Assembly: GCA_028023455.1 (NCBI GenBank)
Contig: JAQFVV010012396.1
Location: 11,573,296 to 11,637,295, forward strand
Direction of reading: 5' to 3'
Length of the DNA: 64,000 bases
Origin: Epiperipatus broadwayi
Lineage: Eukaryota > Onychophora > Udeonychophora > Euonychophora > Peripatidae
Position 1 is the first letter of the stretch, and each line of letters starts with the position of its first letter. The translations under genes were made by a program, and so were the position numbers. The notes under the pieces are model-generated. The model did no database searches and was not told the origin of the DNA. It saw nothing but the letters and a program-made list of their open reading frames with translations. Shown piece by piece: positions 47,135 to 59,570 of the stretch.

Positions 47135-47306
47135 AATCAAGACCTTTAAACTAAATGAAGTAATAAGCCTTTGATAAATCAATAGAATAACAGGAAGTAA
47201 ATAAATATTCTTGTAAAGTAAATCAAGATCTTTAAACTAAATGAAGTAATAAGTCTTTGATAAATCAATAGAATAACAGGAAGTAAATAAATATTCTTGT
47301 AAAGTA
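47135..47306. repeat. 86-bp tandem duplication
   Basis: Copies at 47135-47220 and 47221-47306 differ at very few positions (GACC/GATC, GCC/GTC). A partial third end (ATTCTTGTAAAGTAA) follows at about 47331. Confidence 0.9.
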
Positions 47307-47594
47307 AGTGTAATACGTCATAGGTTAGTTATATTCTTGTAAAGTAACAATTGATTTTTCAGTTAATCGTTATATCTGGTCATTACACCACCTGCTAATT
47401 ATAGTATATTTACTGTAACCTAAGATCAGTGTTCATCCTTTATTAGTAACTCTTTCTCAACAGTTTCTTCAAAATTGAGTAGCAAAGAAGAAATTAGTTT
47501 GCAAATTAGTCAGATGTTATAGTGATTGTTTTATCACCTTTCCATTTTTTTAATCTTATAGACAAGAATTTTTTTATATATATATGCACAAAAG
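47307..47594. other. Unassigned
   Basis: AT-rich, ending in a TATATATATA run directly before the RTE 5' end. Confidence 0.4.
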
Positions 47595-49660
47595 AGAGGA
47601 AGGAATTTGCTGTTAACTGAAAGGAGACTTTTTGATTCTTCTTGGAGGCCTTAAAGAAAGTGAGCATGGCACATTTCTAATGTCCATTCTACACATTCTT
47701 GTCATTATAGCTATTATTATGTGATTATTTATATAGTATACAAACATGAATGAGTTGCTCACCAAGATACATTAGTTAGCATGGTAAATTTATTGGATTT
47801 TTACCTCTGAGTTTAAGATCAATAAATGCCACTGGCTTTCTTCTTAGTTGAGTTGTCTGACAGACCTTAACTAAAATATCAATTGAGTTTTGTTAAAAGC
47901 AAAATGACATGTGTGAATGAATTTTTTTTTCTAATAGATATTTACAATCATGGCAGACAAAAATAAATCATGGTTCTTATTCCCAACAGGTTGTAAAGTC
48001 ATCAACCAAGGCAGCAGTTAGTGGCTAAAGGTAGAGGGTACTAAGAATCTCCTGATTTAAGAATCAGGCTGCCATTTGATGACGACCTTATATTTAGGTA
48101 CTTACAATTGTAAATCACTTTCAAGTGAAGGGAGATTTCAAGAATTGGAAGAACTGTCTCATATTAAATGGAAAGTTAGATGAAAAGGTGAAGAGATAAT
48201 TGATTTAAAATGTTGACATATACTATAACAACAAAAGAAAAAACATTGAAAGTGAAGTACAAGTGGAATAGGATTCATTATAAATTTAAAATGGAAGAAC
48301 AACATTGTGGAGATTGGTGGTGTTTAGAACAGAGTACAAGATTAGTTATTCAACTTAATAGCAGATATTAAATGCAGATAATTCAGATTTATGCCACAAC
48401 AAAATATTTTTATATGGATGTACAAAAAGCTTTTGATCAGACTAAACAACATTTTAAAATTATCATAGGAGATTTTAATGCTAAAATCACTAAACAATTG
48501 AAAGATTAAAGGGCTGTAGGTAAATTTGGTTATAGTGATAGAAATGAGAGAGGACATAGACTTGTGGAGATTGGAGAAAAATTTTATATTATGGATTTTT
48601 TTTTTTTTTAGAAAAATGTTAAATGCAAATGGACATGGAAACATCCAAATGAAGAATTTGATTATATTTTGGCTAACAGAAAATATGTATTTCAAGATTG
48701 TAATGTTCTTAATAAATTCAACACAGTAAGTGATTATCGATTAGTAAGATATAAAATACATATTAATGCAATACCAGAGAGACAAAAATTATTAAGAAAA
48801 ACAATATTTGCAGATGATATTTCTATTCTACAGAAATATTCCAATGAATTTAAATTAGAACTTCAAATTTGAAAATAATTCAGATTTGAACAAATTCAAT
48901 AGGAAGATAACTGATACACTTTTAAAAACTACAGCAAAGATAGCTATTACAAAAAAGCAGCAGTTGACCCATAAAATTTCTTTTAAGACAAGACAATTTA
49001 TGAAGAAAAGAAGGAATATGAAAATATATAAAAAAAAAATGGTGCATTAAAAAGAATTGAATATCTCAAATTTTGTAAAGTGGTGTGAAAAAGAGTTGCT
49101 AATGATATAAGAAAGTATAATTGTGAATTAGCAAGGAAAGCTATAAAAGATAATAAAAGTCTCAAAAGTGTAAATCAACATCTTGGTATTGATAGAAAAC
49201 TATTTATACAATAAGAACTATTACTAAAATGAGAAATGACATCATGGATATAGCAATAAAGAATAAGAAAAAGTATTTCCTACAATTACTATATCTTCTC
49301 AATTGCCCAGAATTTTAAATGAAGTGAGATATGCAATTAAATTTATGAAGAAGGGGAAAGCTCCAGATAATAATGGAATTATAATCGATATCTTAAGAGA
49401 AGCCAATGAAAAAAATTAAAAAATTTTTTTTGGCAAAAGTTATATGCCAAATGTCTAAATGATAAAGATGTACTAGATGATTGAAAGAATGCAGTATTAA
49501 TATTAATATTTAAAAATGGTGATAAAATAATAAATTTGTGTGAAAAGAAAAACTACTTTTGATCACAATCAAGTGGGTTTTTTTAAAAAAGACATAGTCA
49601 AACAACATTAAAAGAATGTATTCTCATATTTATTAATATATATAAATATAGTTGTCTATA
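47595..49660 (+). mobile_element. RTE LINE, 5' two-thirds, heavily decayed
   Basis: The leader (TTGCTGTTAACTGAAAGGAG) and the body run parallel to 37025-38690, including the insertion TTTTTTTTCTAATAG near 47920. The endonuclease is in fragments: YMDVQKAFDQTKQHFKIIIGDFNAKI near 48410-48490, YILANRKYVFQDCNVLNKFNT at 48664-48725, and DYRLVRYKIH where the catalytic His of SDHRLV has become Tyr. Past the linker it continues further than the 37-kb copy, into EVRYAIKFMKKGKAPDNNGI (49330-49385), the pre-RT block, and NQVGFFKKDIV near 49565. It is broken by many stops. Confidence 0.8.
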
Positions 49661-50090
49661 TGATAAATACTAAAGAGCTTAATAATATAACAGTGCTATA
49701 GATTTCAAACATGTATAATACTTTTTTTTAAAAATAATTGAAAAGTTCAACTAAGCCATAACCACCCCAGGTAACCTTCCAATTATTAGTCATAATATTT
49801 GTGTAGCTATTATTGGCTAGAGATTAAAACAAGGAAGAAATAGTTCATTTCTTTTGTTACCAAAAAGTTGAATAGCCTATTGTGTGACGTTCCTTTTTTT
49901 ATCATTTCCATGTAGAAAATCAGTTTATTTTTCATAAAATGCGTTTATTCATAATATAGCTTTAATATGCTTATTGTATCTTTATAAAATGATTAATCCA
50001 CACACATTGACTCATCTTATCACTGATGGATTTAATCTATTATTATAGTACAGCAACCATTACATTTTTATTATAATTTTTTGGGAGGAT
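49661..50090. other. Unassigned intronic sequence
   Basis: AT-rich, nothing recognised. Confidence 0.4.
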
Positions 50091-50101
50091 TGGGGGGGGG
50101 G
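50091..50101. repeat. G homopolymer (10 G)
   Basis: A T followed by ten G in an AT-rich context; homologous strand is poly(C). Confidence 0.8.
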
Positions 50102-53090
50102 TAATTAACTTTGATCTTAATTGCGCTCTGCTAATGATGTAATTTTATTATTATACCACATGCCTGAAATAGTTTGACTTTGCTTTTACTGTCAAAATAT
50201 TTTTGCTTCTTAGTCATTACTTGTAGAATGAACGCACACGCGTGCATAGATAATCCTCTATTTCGAAATTTTGACTTTGATTTATGGTCTACAAATTTTT
50301 GATTTACTATCATGCAGATAATTTTTGAACATATTTTTATGTAATATACTGAAACAAATCATGACAAGTTTATATTTAAGTGCATTATCAGCAGTAATAC
50401 CTTGTATCGTTCTATTATCGAACAATCCAGATTAAAGTCAATAGACATTAATTCTGAGATCTATTTGGTATTATCTATTATCCATTTATTACTCATACAT
50501 ACATAAGTAGCTCTGGAATACAGCGATATATAATGGCTTACTGCTGTTAGTACACAATAAATATATTTGTAAATATTGCTCTTTATTATTGTTAATCATC
50601 GAAATATATGCTATATTAAAACATTATTACCAGAGGATAAAAATTAAATTAAAATTTTATTCTATATCATGTTTAATGGCATATTTAACATAATATAGAA
50701 TGAATTAATTCATTACGTAATGAATAGCAGCGTGATATCATAAAGAACTAAATGAAACGTGCAAGCAAAGAATAAAAAAAAAAGAACATTCTTAATTTAA
50801 CAGCCGTTCAGATAATACATAAAAAACTTTTTTCCATGTAATTTATCCAACAGGTAATGTATATATTTATTAAATAATATATAATTTATATTCATAATTA
50901 TTTACATCTTAGGAAATAATTCCCTTTTTTTCTAGGCATGTTTTTTTTTTTTTTTTAAAGTTTATGAAATATTTCGTCATAACGTTCTTTTTTTTTTTTT
51001 TTTTTAAATCTAGTTTGAACTTATTTTATTTTAGCTTATTTTAGTTTAAACTTAATTTATTGAATGAATTAATTTAAATTGAAAATGATATATTATTTTT
51101 GAGAATATTTTGAAATTTTCAGTAAATATTCATTTTTGCTAAGTTAGATATTAGAATAATCGTTAAATATGAACAATTTGCTCGTTTGAATTGAATTCAA
51201 TATTACTATTTGAATTATATTAACTAAAAATTATTATTATTTTTTTAAAATAAAAAGATTCGAACGCCATTGTATGTGAATATGCCCGTTTCTTCACTTT
51301 GTACTGATCTTCGAATATTGGCGGGGTTTTTTTTTCCAATTTGAATTGAATCTATATTTTATTTGAACTATATTAATTTGATCTGATTTTTTTTTAGAAA
51401 AACAAATGTTCGCTTATATTTTAGAACAAATATTGTGATATTTCTCCCAATTTAATTTGTTCTTTTTCTTTTTAAATTTGATTTTGCTTATTTTTATTTG
51501 AATTATAGTATCAAATTTTTTTTGTTGTTATTGTTTAGAACAATTAGTGCGATTATATTTGACGGCGCGCCAGTTACTGGATTAGGCTTTTTTTTTTTAA
51601 ATAAAATTTTGAAAAATATTTTTGATTTGATAAGATAAATTTAACTGTTTTGTTGTTGTTAATGTTCGTTTAAAGAAATTGACATTTACCTTTTCCTCAT
51701 TGTGATATCATTTTGTCGTTTTTTTAAAATTGCTTTATTACATAATTATTGAAATTGTACTGATTCCAAGTTGCTTAGATGAATTTTCCGCTTTTTTTTT
51801 ATGAAGCCTTGAAAAGTATTTTTTTTAATTCTATATTTAATAGAATATAATTACCGATTTTAATGAATCGAAAAATATCAATGCGATCCCTTGAAACCTA
51901 ATCCTTCTAAAGTTAATAATAATTTGCAAACAAACGAGAAATTTTTATATTTCAATCTTATCAAATTATTTTTTAAAACTTTTCATTCTGCATAATTTTT
52001 TTCTATATGAGATCAACTTTTAGAACGTTTCATGAATCCTGCTCAATAATTGCGATTTTGAGACTTTAATAATAAATGAATAGACTATAAATTTTTATAA
52101 ATATTCGCTTTACTTTTTGTTCGTTGTGCTCTTTGGAAGCCCTCAAAAGTATTTTTTCAGACGTGTTCTAAACTTTTTTTTTTTGGCATTTTACAAATCT
52201 TTTACATAAAAATTGACACAATTTTAGATCTAATTGGTAAATTATATATATAATTTTAAAATTTAAACTGTTTATACCGGAATTTTATTTTATATTTTTT
52301 TTAACCAAATTTACAAAAAAAAAAATTAGATTGTGCTTACAAATTGTTAAAGATAATTAAAATTTAAAGACCTGTTTTATATTTCTTCCTTAAAATATAA
52401 ATAATTTTAAACTTCCGATAAAGTATTAGATGAAATGTATTAAAACATATAGTACTAATTAACATTTTAATAGATTTTAATATTTCATACCTGAAATGAC
52501 TTAGTCCCTCCAATATTTTTTATAGAATAGATTTTAATATTTTATACCTCAAAATAAATAATATATATATATATAATAAATCAATCAATCTTGAAATGAC
52601 TTACTGTCCCTTCAATATGATTTTTAGAATGGCGAAGACAAAGTTTCCCTGTTTTACTTTGTACCTAAGAATAGATATTTTTCATTTATAGATTGATATT
52701 TGATAGAATTAATTATAATCTAGCTATCAAAAAAAAATTCTGATTGAAGTTTGGACAAATTTCCCCGAGTTTTATTGACTTGAATTCGAGTCCAAGAGTT
52801 GTGGAAATGGCTGATGACTACAAAGTATTTTGGGCCTAATATTCCTCATAAAGATATCGTATTTCAAAGTATACTTATATGTGCCTTTGTTTATATATAT
52901 ATATTTAAGAAAATATACAGCATAAAGATTATGAAAATGCGGTGAGAGGGACGACCTGCTGCTGCATAAAAAGACGTTAAAATCTTGGCTGAAACTTGCG
53001 TGTCTAATTAACTGCTAAATTATATAAGCGAGTTTCTGCGTCATTTTGTACAGCGATCGGCGAGATCTTCACTTTCAATGCATTTATAAG
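50102..53090. other. Unassigned intron, very T-rich
   Basis: About 3 kb with many poly(T) runs and short GAACAATTAGTGCGATTAT-like recurring pieces (for example 51420-51445 and 51536-51560). GGCGGGG (51320) and GACGGCGCGCC (51561) are the only GC-rich spots. No exon or known element was recognised. Confidence 0.4.
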
Positions 53091-53114
53091 TGTGTGTGTG
53101 TGTGTGTGTGTGTG
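53091..53114. repeat. (TG)12 microsatellite
   Basis: Uninterrupted TG dinucleotides, about 200 bp upstream of the exon at 53311. Confidence 0.95.
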
Positions 53115-53310
53115 GTTGTATGTGCGTAAACATATTTAAAAAATGTTTGAAAGAAAAACGGAATACAGTACTTCCGTCTTCATATTTATAGTTTATTATT
53201 ACTTATATATGGTGTGGGTATGCATATATTGAGATAAATTTTATGTATACATACGATATATATATATTCTACATATATATATAATTTGCATTTTTAAACT
53301 TTTTTTTCAG

Positions 53311-53846
53311 GTCCAATGAATTGTGGCAATATGAATTGTCCTCCCATGATGGATAACTGTCCTATGATGGACAATTGTCAAGGCTTTGGTCAGTCTATGC
53401 CTTTTTCTCCTATGATGGGTGGGGCAACAATGGGATCACCAGAGTGTATGTCTTGTCCTCCACAAATGATGGGTATGCCAATGTCGGATGGTTTCAATCA
53501 GATGTCTGGTTTTTCAGCACCAGGTGGTACAGGTAATCCTTGCCAACCTCAATATGTTCCTAACCCCCCAACACAATTACCCCCTCAAGCTACTAATTAT
53601 AGCCAAGTCCAGTGTGTTCCTACCACACCTCCACCATGTGCACCACCTTGTGAACCAATATATACTAAGCCGTCAATGAATCAAGAATACAATATTTTGT
53701 TGAGAGAAAGAATGGTACCTGGTTATGGTGGTTTTATTCCCTCTTTTCCAGAACATCTTGGTAAAACATTCGGAGAAACTTGTCGCCTAGTTATGGCAGA
53801 TATCCAAAATAAGCAAAATAGTACTAAATCTCCTGACAACCAGTAG
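53311..53846 (+). CDS. Putative CIMIP2/FAM166-like ciliary microtubule inner protein, last coding exon
   Basis: The exon starts after TTTTTTTCAG (53301-53310). Its first two bases complete an Arg codon begun at 33253, and the frame then runs 177 codons (Pro, then 176 residues from the Met at 53316) to a TAG at 53844-53846. The N-terminal 60 residues are rich in Met, Cys, Pro and Gly in NCPPMMDNCPMMDN-like repeats. Residues 72-118 are Pro/Cys/Gln-rich. The C-terminus holds MVPGYGGFIPSFPEHLGKTF (133-152), a fit to the PGYxGxxP...GKTFG motif of CIMIP2/FAM166-type proteins, which sit inside ciliary and flagellar doublet microtubules. That assignment rests on one motif; other GYxGxxP sperm proteins (SPMIP5-like) are possible. 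The exon is less AT-rich than its surroundings and has a non-repetitive codon pattern. The ATG is internal, not the start. Confidence 0.75.
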
Positions 53847-54100
53847 TCAGGCGGTAATTGATCATTAGATTCTAACATTAATACCTAGTTAGATTATTTC
53901 ACTAGAAAATAGATCTAAAATGACGATTTTATATATACAAAAAAAGACAAGAATCAATTAAATGTTCGGTTTAGAGCATATTTATACAGCATTTAATTGA
54001 TTATTGCTTAAAACATTTTTTAAACAGATTCATTATATATATATAGTTTTTAAAAAGATTTCCTCAAGTATTTTTCTAGTTAGAATTCAGCTATGATATA
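53847..54100 (+). other. 3' UTR or intron start of the host gene
   Basis: Two readings are possible. The transcript may end after an ATTAAA at about 53957. Or a GCG|GTAATT donor at 53853 may splice to the acceptor at 57300. The donor is weak, so neither is certain. Confidence 0.4.
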
Positions 54101-54251
54101 ACAAGCAAGCAAACAATTTAAAATTGGCAATGCAAACTGAAATCACATCATCTAGTATTAGTATTTATTTTTCTGACTTTAAATACTATAACTAGATGTC
54201 ATGATTTCAATCATCAGTTTATATTGCCAGATTTTAATTGATTGCTTGTTT
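54101..54251. ncRNA. Long imperfect hairpin downstream of the coding exon
   Basis: The left arm starts ACAAGCAAGCAAACAATTTA (54101) and the right arm ends ATTGATTGCTTGTT (about 54250). ATCATCTAGTATTAGTATTT pairs with AAATACTATAACTAGATG near the loop. About 70 bp per arm with scattered mismatches. It may be a small inverted-repeat element or a structured RNA. Confidence 0.45.
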
Positions 54252-54416
54252 GATTTCATTATTGCTAAATTTAACCAAAAAAATGCATGGAAATTTTTAT
54301 TGAAACTTTGAATATTTACCATCTATAATTTCATAAAAATTTAATATATATACAAAACCAATTTAATGTACATCCACTAATATAAAAATCCATTGATTTA
54401 CCCTTTCCCAATAGAC

Positions 54417-54433
54417 ATGCATTTCGTAGATCT
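54417..54433. repeat. Left inverted repeat flanking the GATA tract
   Basis: ATGCATTTCGTAGATCT matches the reverse complement of AGATCTGTGAAATGCAT at 55363-55379 at 15 of 17 positions. Confidence 0.6.
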
Positions 54434-54489
54434 TAATGCACCAGGTGAATTGGAGAGTTGAAACAAGTGGAACTCTTCACAGTTCAATG

Positions 54490-55366
<877 letters not shown>

Positions 55367-55379
55367 CTGTGAAATGCAT

Positions 55380-56072
55380 ATATAGTGGGGGGATCTTGAT
55401 TTTTTTATATTTATATAATCACATTGTGATAGACTTCAAAATATGAGAATTGCACTGGTTTGATTTGATTGGTTTTTGTAATTCATTAGTCAACAATTAA
55501 CACACATCTAAATATATGTGTGGGTTTGAAGATAGAACTGTCTAGATAAGATGAATAACTTGAAAACATTATCTGTTGAAAGTCTTATTAAATTATTAGT
55601 CTTGATCACTGAACCAATATTTATGTTGAGAGATGGAATACTTTATTGCAAGATGATTTCAGTTTAATTCATTTTCTTTTATTTATGTTATTGGAGTAAA
55701 TTTTCTTTTTTTCTATTCATATTATATGTAATCTCCATTGTAGGAAATTTCTTAGAATCTCTTGTTAATCGATTTAAGATGTCTGTCATTTTTTCTATGC
55801 ATAACTTTGCTTCATTTTGGTATTTTAATACTAATGTGTGTAGTGTGTCATTATGGGAATTAATACACATATTTATATTAAGGTTGATAAGGAATCTGAG
55901 TGCTGGCTCTCTATGGAGCTCTATGTAAAGTACAATATTATTATATACACTGTATATTTCACTTAATCCAAATAACCGCTACAAAGCTTAATTCATATTC
56001 CATACAAAAACCTTTCAATTCGCAGTAACTTTTAACAAAGTGAAATCTGATAATTTTTGTATGTATTATATA
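55380..56072. other. Unassigned
   Basis: AT-rich. A 60-codon minus frame at 55688-55870 (LKYQNEAKLCIEKMTDILNR) could be a fossil coding piece but no family is recognised. Confidence 0.4.
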
Positions 56073-56160
56073 TAATTAGAAAGGATTTGAACTATAGCTA
56101 TGCACTTCATCTTGTAAGATCTTGAAAGTATGAGTTCAAGTCCTTTCTAATTACATTAAG
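56073..56160. repeat. Short inverted repeat related to family B ends
   Basis: TAATTAGAAAGGATTTGAACT (56076) is answered by AGTTCAAGTCCTTTCTAATTA (56138-56158). The GGATTTGAACT end resembles the family B copy at 58188. Confidence 0.7.
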
Positions 56161-57300
56161 TTTAGTATAGATAATATACTTATATTTGAATATTATATAA
56201 ATTACCTGATATATACTTTGTTTTTTAAAAAAAAAATTCTTTAATTATGCTTAGATAAGAATTTAAAAATGTATAGACTCGAATATTCTTCATGTTTGTG
56301 CAAACACACAAAACTATCAAATACATTTCGTCCTATTATGGAACTATTATAAAAAGTTACAAATATTAACCAAATTATTTAATAAATTAGAATATTTATA
56401 AACACTGAATTTAAATTTGTCTAAGTTGTGGCGATGCGTTTTACTAGATGGCATATTGAAACTATTTTCATCATCTAATTGGATTGTTTTTAAAAAATTC
56501 CAATTATATCTTTCCAAATAACGTTTTAATATAGAATTTAATATAGAAATTAATATAGAATTTTGCTTTGGTTCTTGTTAACAGTTAAATCAAATAAATG
56601 AAGCATTGACTTAAAATGAAATACAGGTATCATTGATACTGATATTGTTAAAAGTATTAAAAACTACGATTTGACTAGGATGGATTCATTTATAGAATAA
56701 TCACAAATATATCTCAAAAACTTAAGTCTCGGAAAAGGTAGATAGATGAATGTTTCTCGGAGTGATATGAAAAATTAGATTGAAGAAATTAGTTTGATAA
56801 TGGTTAAAGATATCTATATACGTTAAAGTACTTGAAAATAGATATGAATAGTGTTTGGATTGTCTAACATATATCATACACGGCTAACAATTGATAACCA
56901 AACCATGTCTGTTTTTCATTATTAGTGGCTTAAAGCTAAGTTCTATTGAATTAACTATTATGATGGCAAGTAAAATCTGTCCAAAAAGGTGGTGGTATAA
57001 TACCTAAGCTACTATACATGAGCAACTCTATTGCTATTTAACAATACACATGGTGTATATATAAAAATTTAATTTTTATAAATTATAAAGCTATATAAAA
57101 TGGAAACATTCTCAACTGCCCGCAAACACTAGTCGTAATGATTCTATTTTTATAAGCTATGTATCGTGCCAGTCAAATTTTTTTTCTCCTATATATATGT
57201 TAATACTTAAATATAATTTATTAATAAAGTTTTACTTTATTAAAGAAAATTGTTTAATTATGCGGTGCCTCCCTTCATAACGTTTTTTTTTTCTTTTCAG
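56161..57300. other. No gene seen; ends in an acceptor-like tract
   Basis: AT-rich. At 57279-57300 a long pyrimidine run ends in TTTTCAG. Confidence 0.45.
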
Positions 57301-57455
57301 GATTCTTTGGATAAAATTCATTATTGCTGCAATTCTTTGCATCTCTAATACTATCTTTAATAGTTCTACGAACCTTATAGCTGCGAGTTTATATCACAAG
57401 ATTGTATTTTGACTGTATTGTGCATAATTTACAAAATTAAAGTAAAACATGGCAA
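57301..57455 (+). other. Possible 3' UTR exon
   Basis: Starts after a strong TTTTTTTTTTCTTTTCAG. It contains ATTAAA at 57436-57441, with a plausible cleavage site about 15 nt later. No frame longer than 37 codons runs in. If spliced from 53852, the stop-to-junction distance (6 nt) would not trigger nonsense-mediated decay. No transcript evidence. Confidence 0.4.
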
Positions 57456-57869
57456 TTTTTTAAATCATTGTTTTGTGTTTTTTTTATTTAGCATTTTTAT
57501 ATTTGAAAATGGATAAACCAAGTGTCTTTAATATTCAAAACAGGAATTTGTATATCATGAAGTGATTGGCTTTTTTCTACAAAGTAAATATCTTACGAAT
57601 TAATTGCTCTTCTAAAAATTTTTTATTCCTCTTGTGCATTGTTTGCTGAATAAGAATTGAATTTAAGGATACTTGGTTTTTTACATAATGCACATACATA
57701 ATTTTTAAGCATTAAGTAAATAGCAGATTTCCAGTTTATGCAAATTATAATAAATGAATTCCCATAATGCAATTCCTACATATAAATTAAAATTGTATAA
57801 ATTATGGGAATTGAAATCTGCAATTTGTTTAAAAGTTGGGTTACTGTGATATATTTATTACATATATCC
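57456..57869. other. Unassigned; weak hairpin at 57730-57840
   Basis: CAGATTTCC..GAATTCCCATAAT pairs with ATTATGGGAATTGAAATCTG, giving a loose hairpin. No gene was seen. Confidence 0.4.
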
Positions 57870-57970
57870 GTTATTTAATATAATTAGAAGGAATTTGAAC
57901 TCAGACTTTCAAGCTCTCTACAGCTATTCACTCCATCTTATCACATGACCACATGTAAAAAAGAAAAAAA
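57870..57970. repeat. Family B end fragment
   Basis: AATTAGAAGGAATTTGAACT then CAGACTTTCAAGCTCTC, ending CATGACCACATGT: one terminal part of family B. Confidence 0.7.
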
Positions 57971-58187
57971 TATATAAAATAACTTTTATAGTTAGTCACA
58001 TTTCTACAGGAAAAATACCAGGCTCATAAAATACTTGATATAGGCTTATTTTCTTTATTTACTCTTAGTCAAGGAGGACTACAAAATTGCATTTCAAAAT
58101 GCTTACTTAATATTCTAATAAACATAATGGTTATATATATAAATATTTGAAAACCAGGCACTCTTCACAAACCTGGGAGCTTAATTA
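57971..58187. other. Unassigned
   Basis: Short AT-rich interval; nothing recognised. Confidence 0.35.
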
Positions 58188-58888
58188 TAAGTATAGGGGA
58201 TTTGAACTCGGACTTTCAAGCACCCTTCAACTATCCACACTATCTCATACAACTGATACACATGACCATACACATGTAGAAAAGATAATCACCAATATAT
58301 GTATTTCATACTAAACCAGCACTCATCAGTTGGTCCATATTATCATCTCCCACACATATATATAATCAGTGCTCAGTTTATATTAAGATAGCAAATCTTC
58401 ATACTTTAATGCACAGGCTTCAATCCACTCCAACCTCCTTTTCAGCCATCCATATCATTGAAAATTTGATGATGAAAACTCAAATCCCATGCTGATGCTA
58501 ATATTATTGTCATGCCCATGTTGACATGAAGTCACTCTGACTTCTCATGTATAAGACCATATCCATTTAAATACATATAAAAGAGATAGACAGGATACAA
58601 GCTTGATATATAAATATTTGAAAAGTTAGAGGTTGGAGTGGATTGAAGCCTGTTCATTAAAGTATGAAGATTTGCTATCTTAATATAAACTGAGCACTGA
58701 TTATATATATATATATGTGGGAGATGATTATCTGGACCAACTGATGAGTGCTGGTTTAGCATGAAATACATATATTGGTGATTTATCTTTTCTACATGTG
58801 TGTGATCATGTGTATCAGTTGTATAAGATAGTGTGGATAGTTGAAGGATGCTTGAAAATCTGAGTTCAAATCCCCTATACTTATATAT
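58188..58888. mobile_element. Family B fold-back element, copy 3
   Basis: Left arm: TATAAGTATAGGGGATTTGA, CCTTCAACTATCCACACTATC, ACCAGCACTCATCAGTTGG. All return inverted towards the right end (CCCCTATACTTATATA near 58875). Arms are about 300 nt, with a centre of roughly 100 nt. The 169-codon minus frame at 58532-59041 is a shadow of the palindrome. Confidence 0.85.
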
Positions 58889-59570
58889 ATATATATAATT
58901 AGATACCAACCAGTAACCACCTAAACATTCACAATAAAGATAATTAATATTTCTCATTGCTGTCAAGGCAACCTTCTCACTTTTTAATAGCAAGAATGGA
59001 AATCCACTCTTACTAATGGTCCATTGAATATATATGGACACTTAAAGATTGCAACTTGAGCACAGAGAATGAAATATTGATACAATGAAGTTTAAATAAA
59101 CCTCTTTAAACATGAAATAAACATATCACTGTAATGCAGACTAATAAATAGCCAATTACAATATTATAAACTGCAATACTTTTAAATTGCTCATGGATTA
59201 TTTAGAAGTGAAATAGTGCTTAAAGCTAAATGGGATAATGATGTAATTAGATACCAACCAGTAACCACCTAGACATTCACGATAAAGATATTTCTCACTG
59301 CTGTCAAGGCAACCTTCTCACCTTTTAATAGCAAGAATAAAAATCCACTCTTACTAATGGTCCATTGAATATATATGGACACTTAAAAATTGCAACTTGA
59401 CTACAGAGAATGAAATATTGATACAATGAAGTTTAAATAAACCTCTTTAAACATAAAATAAACATGTCACTGTAATGCGGCCTAATAAATAGTCAATTAT
59501 AACATTACAAACTGCAATACTTTTAAATTGCTCATGTATTATTTAGAAATAATAAGCGAAATATATATAA
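58889..59570. repeat. 348-bp tandem duplication
   Basis: Unit 1 starts AGATACCAACCAGTAACC at 58901 and unit 2 at 59249. GCTGTCAAGGCAACCTTCTC, TGGTCCATTGAATATATATG and GAAGTTTAAATAAACCTC recur in each. Unit 2 lacks a few bases (ATTAATATT shortened). Diverged relatives lie near 21640 and 25300. Confidence 0.85.

Larger units (their letters stand above)
33254..53310 (+). other. Inferred intron of about 20 kb
   Basis: Bounded by GTAAGT at 33254 and TTTTTTTCAG ending at 53310, with matching phase 1. It contains family A, B, C and D repeats and three LINE fragments. The junction is inferred, not shown by transcript evidence. Confidence 0.55.

Noticed and set aside
46819-47182. Minus-strand frames of 95 and 115 codons rich in Phe and Ser
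   Set aside because: Shadow of the A-rich decayed LINE C-terminus on the plus strand.
58532-59041. 169-codon minus-strand open frame
   Set aside because: It falls across the arm of the family B palindrome and the adjacent tandem unit; no domain, and not conserved in the other family B copies.
58901-59570. CRISPR-like array
   Set aside because: Only two long, diverged direct units with no short regular repeats or spacers; a eukaryotic tandem duplication.
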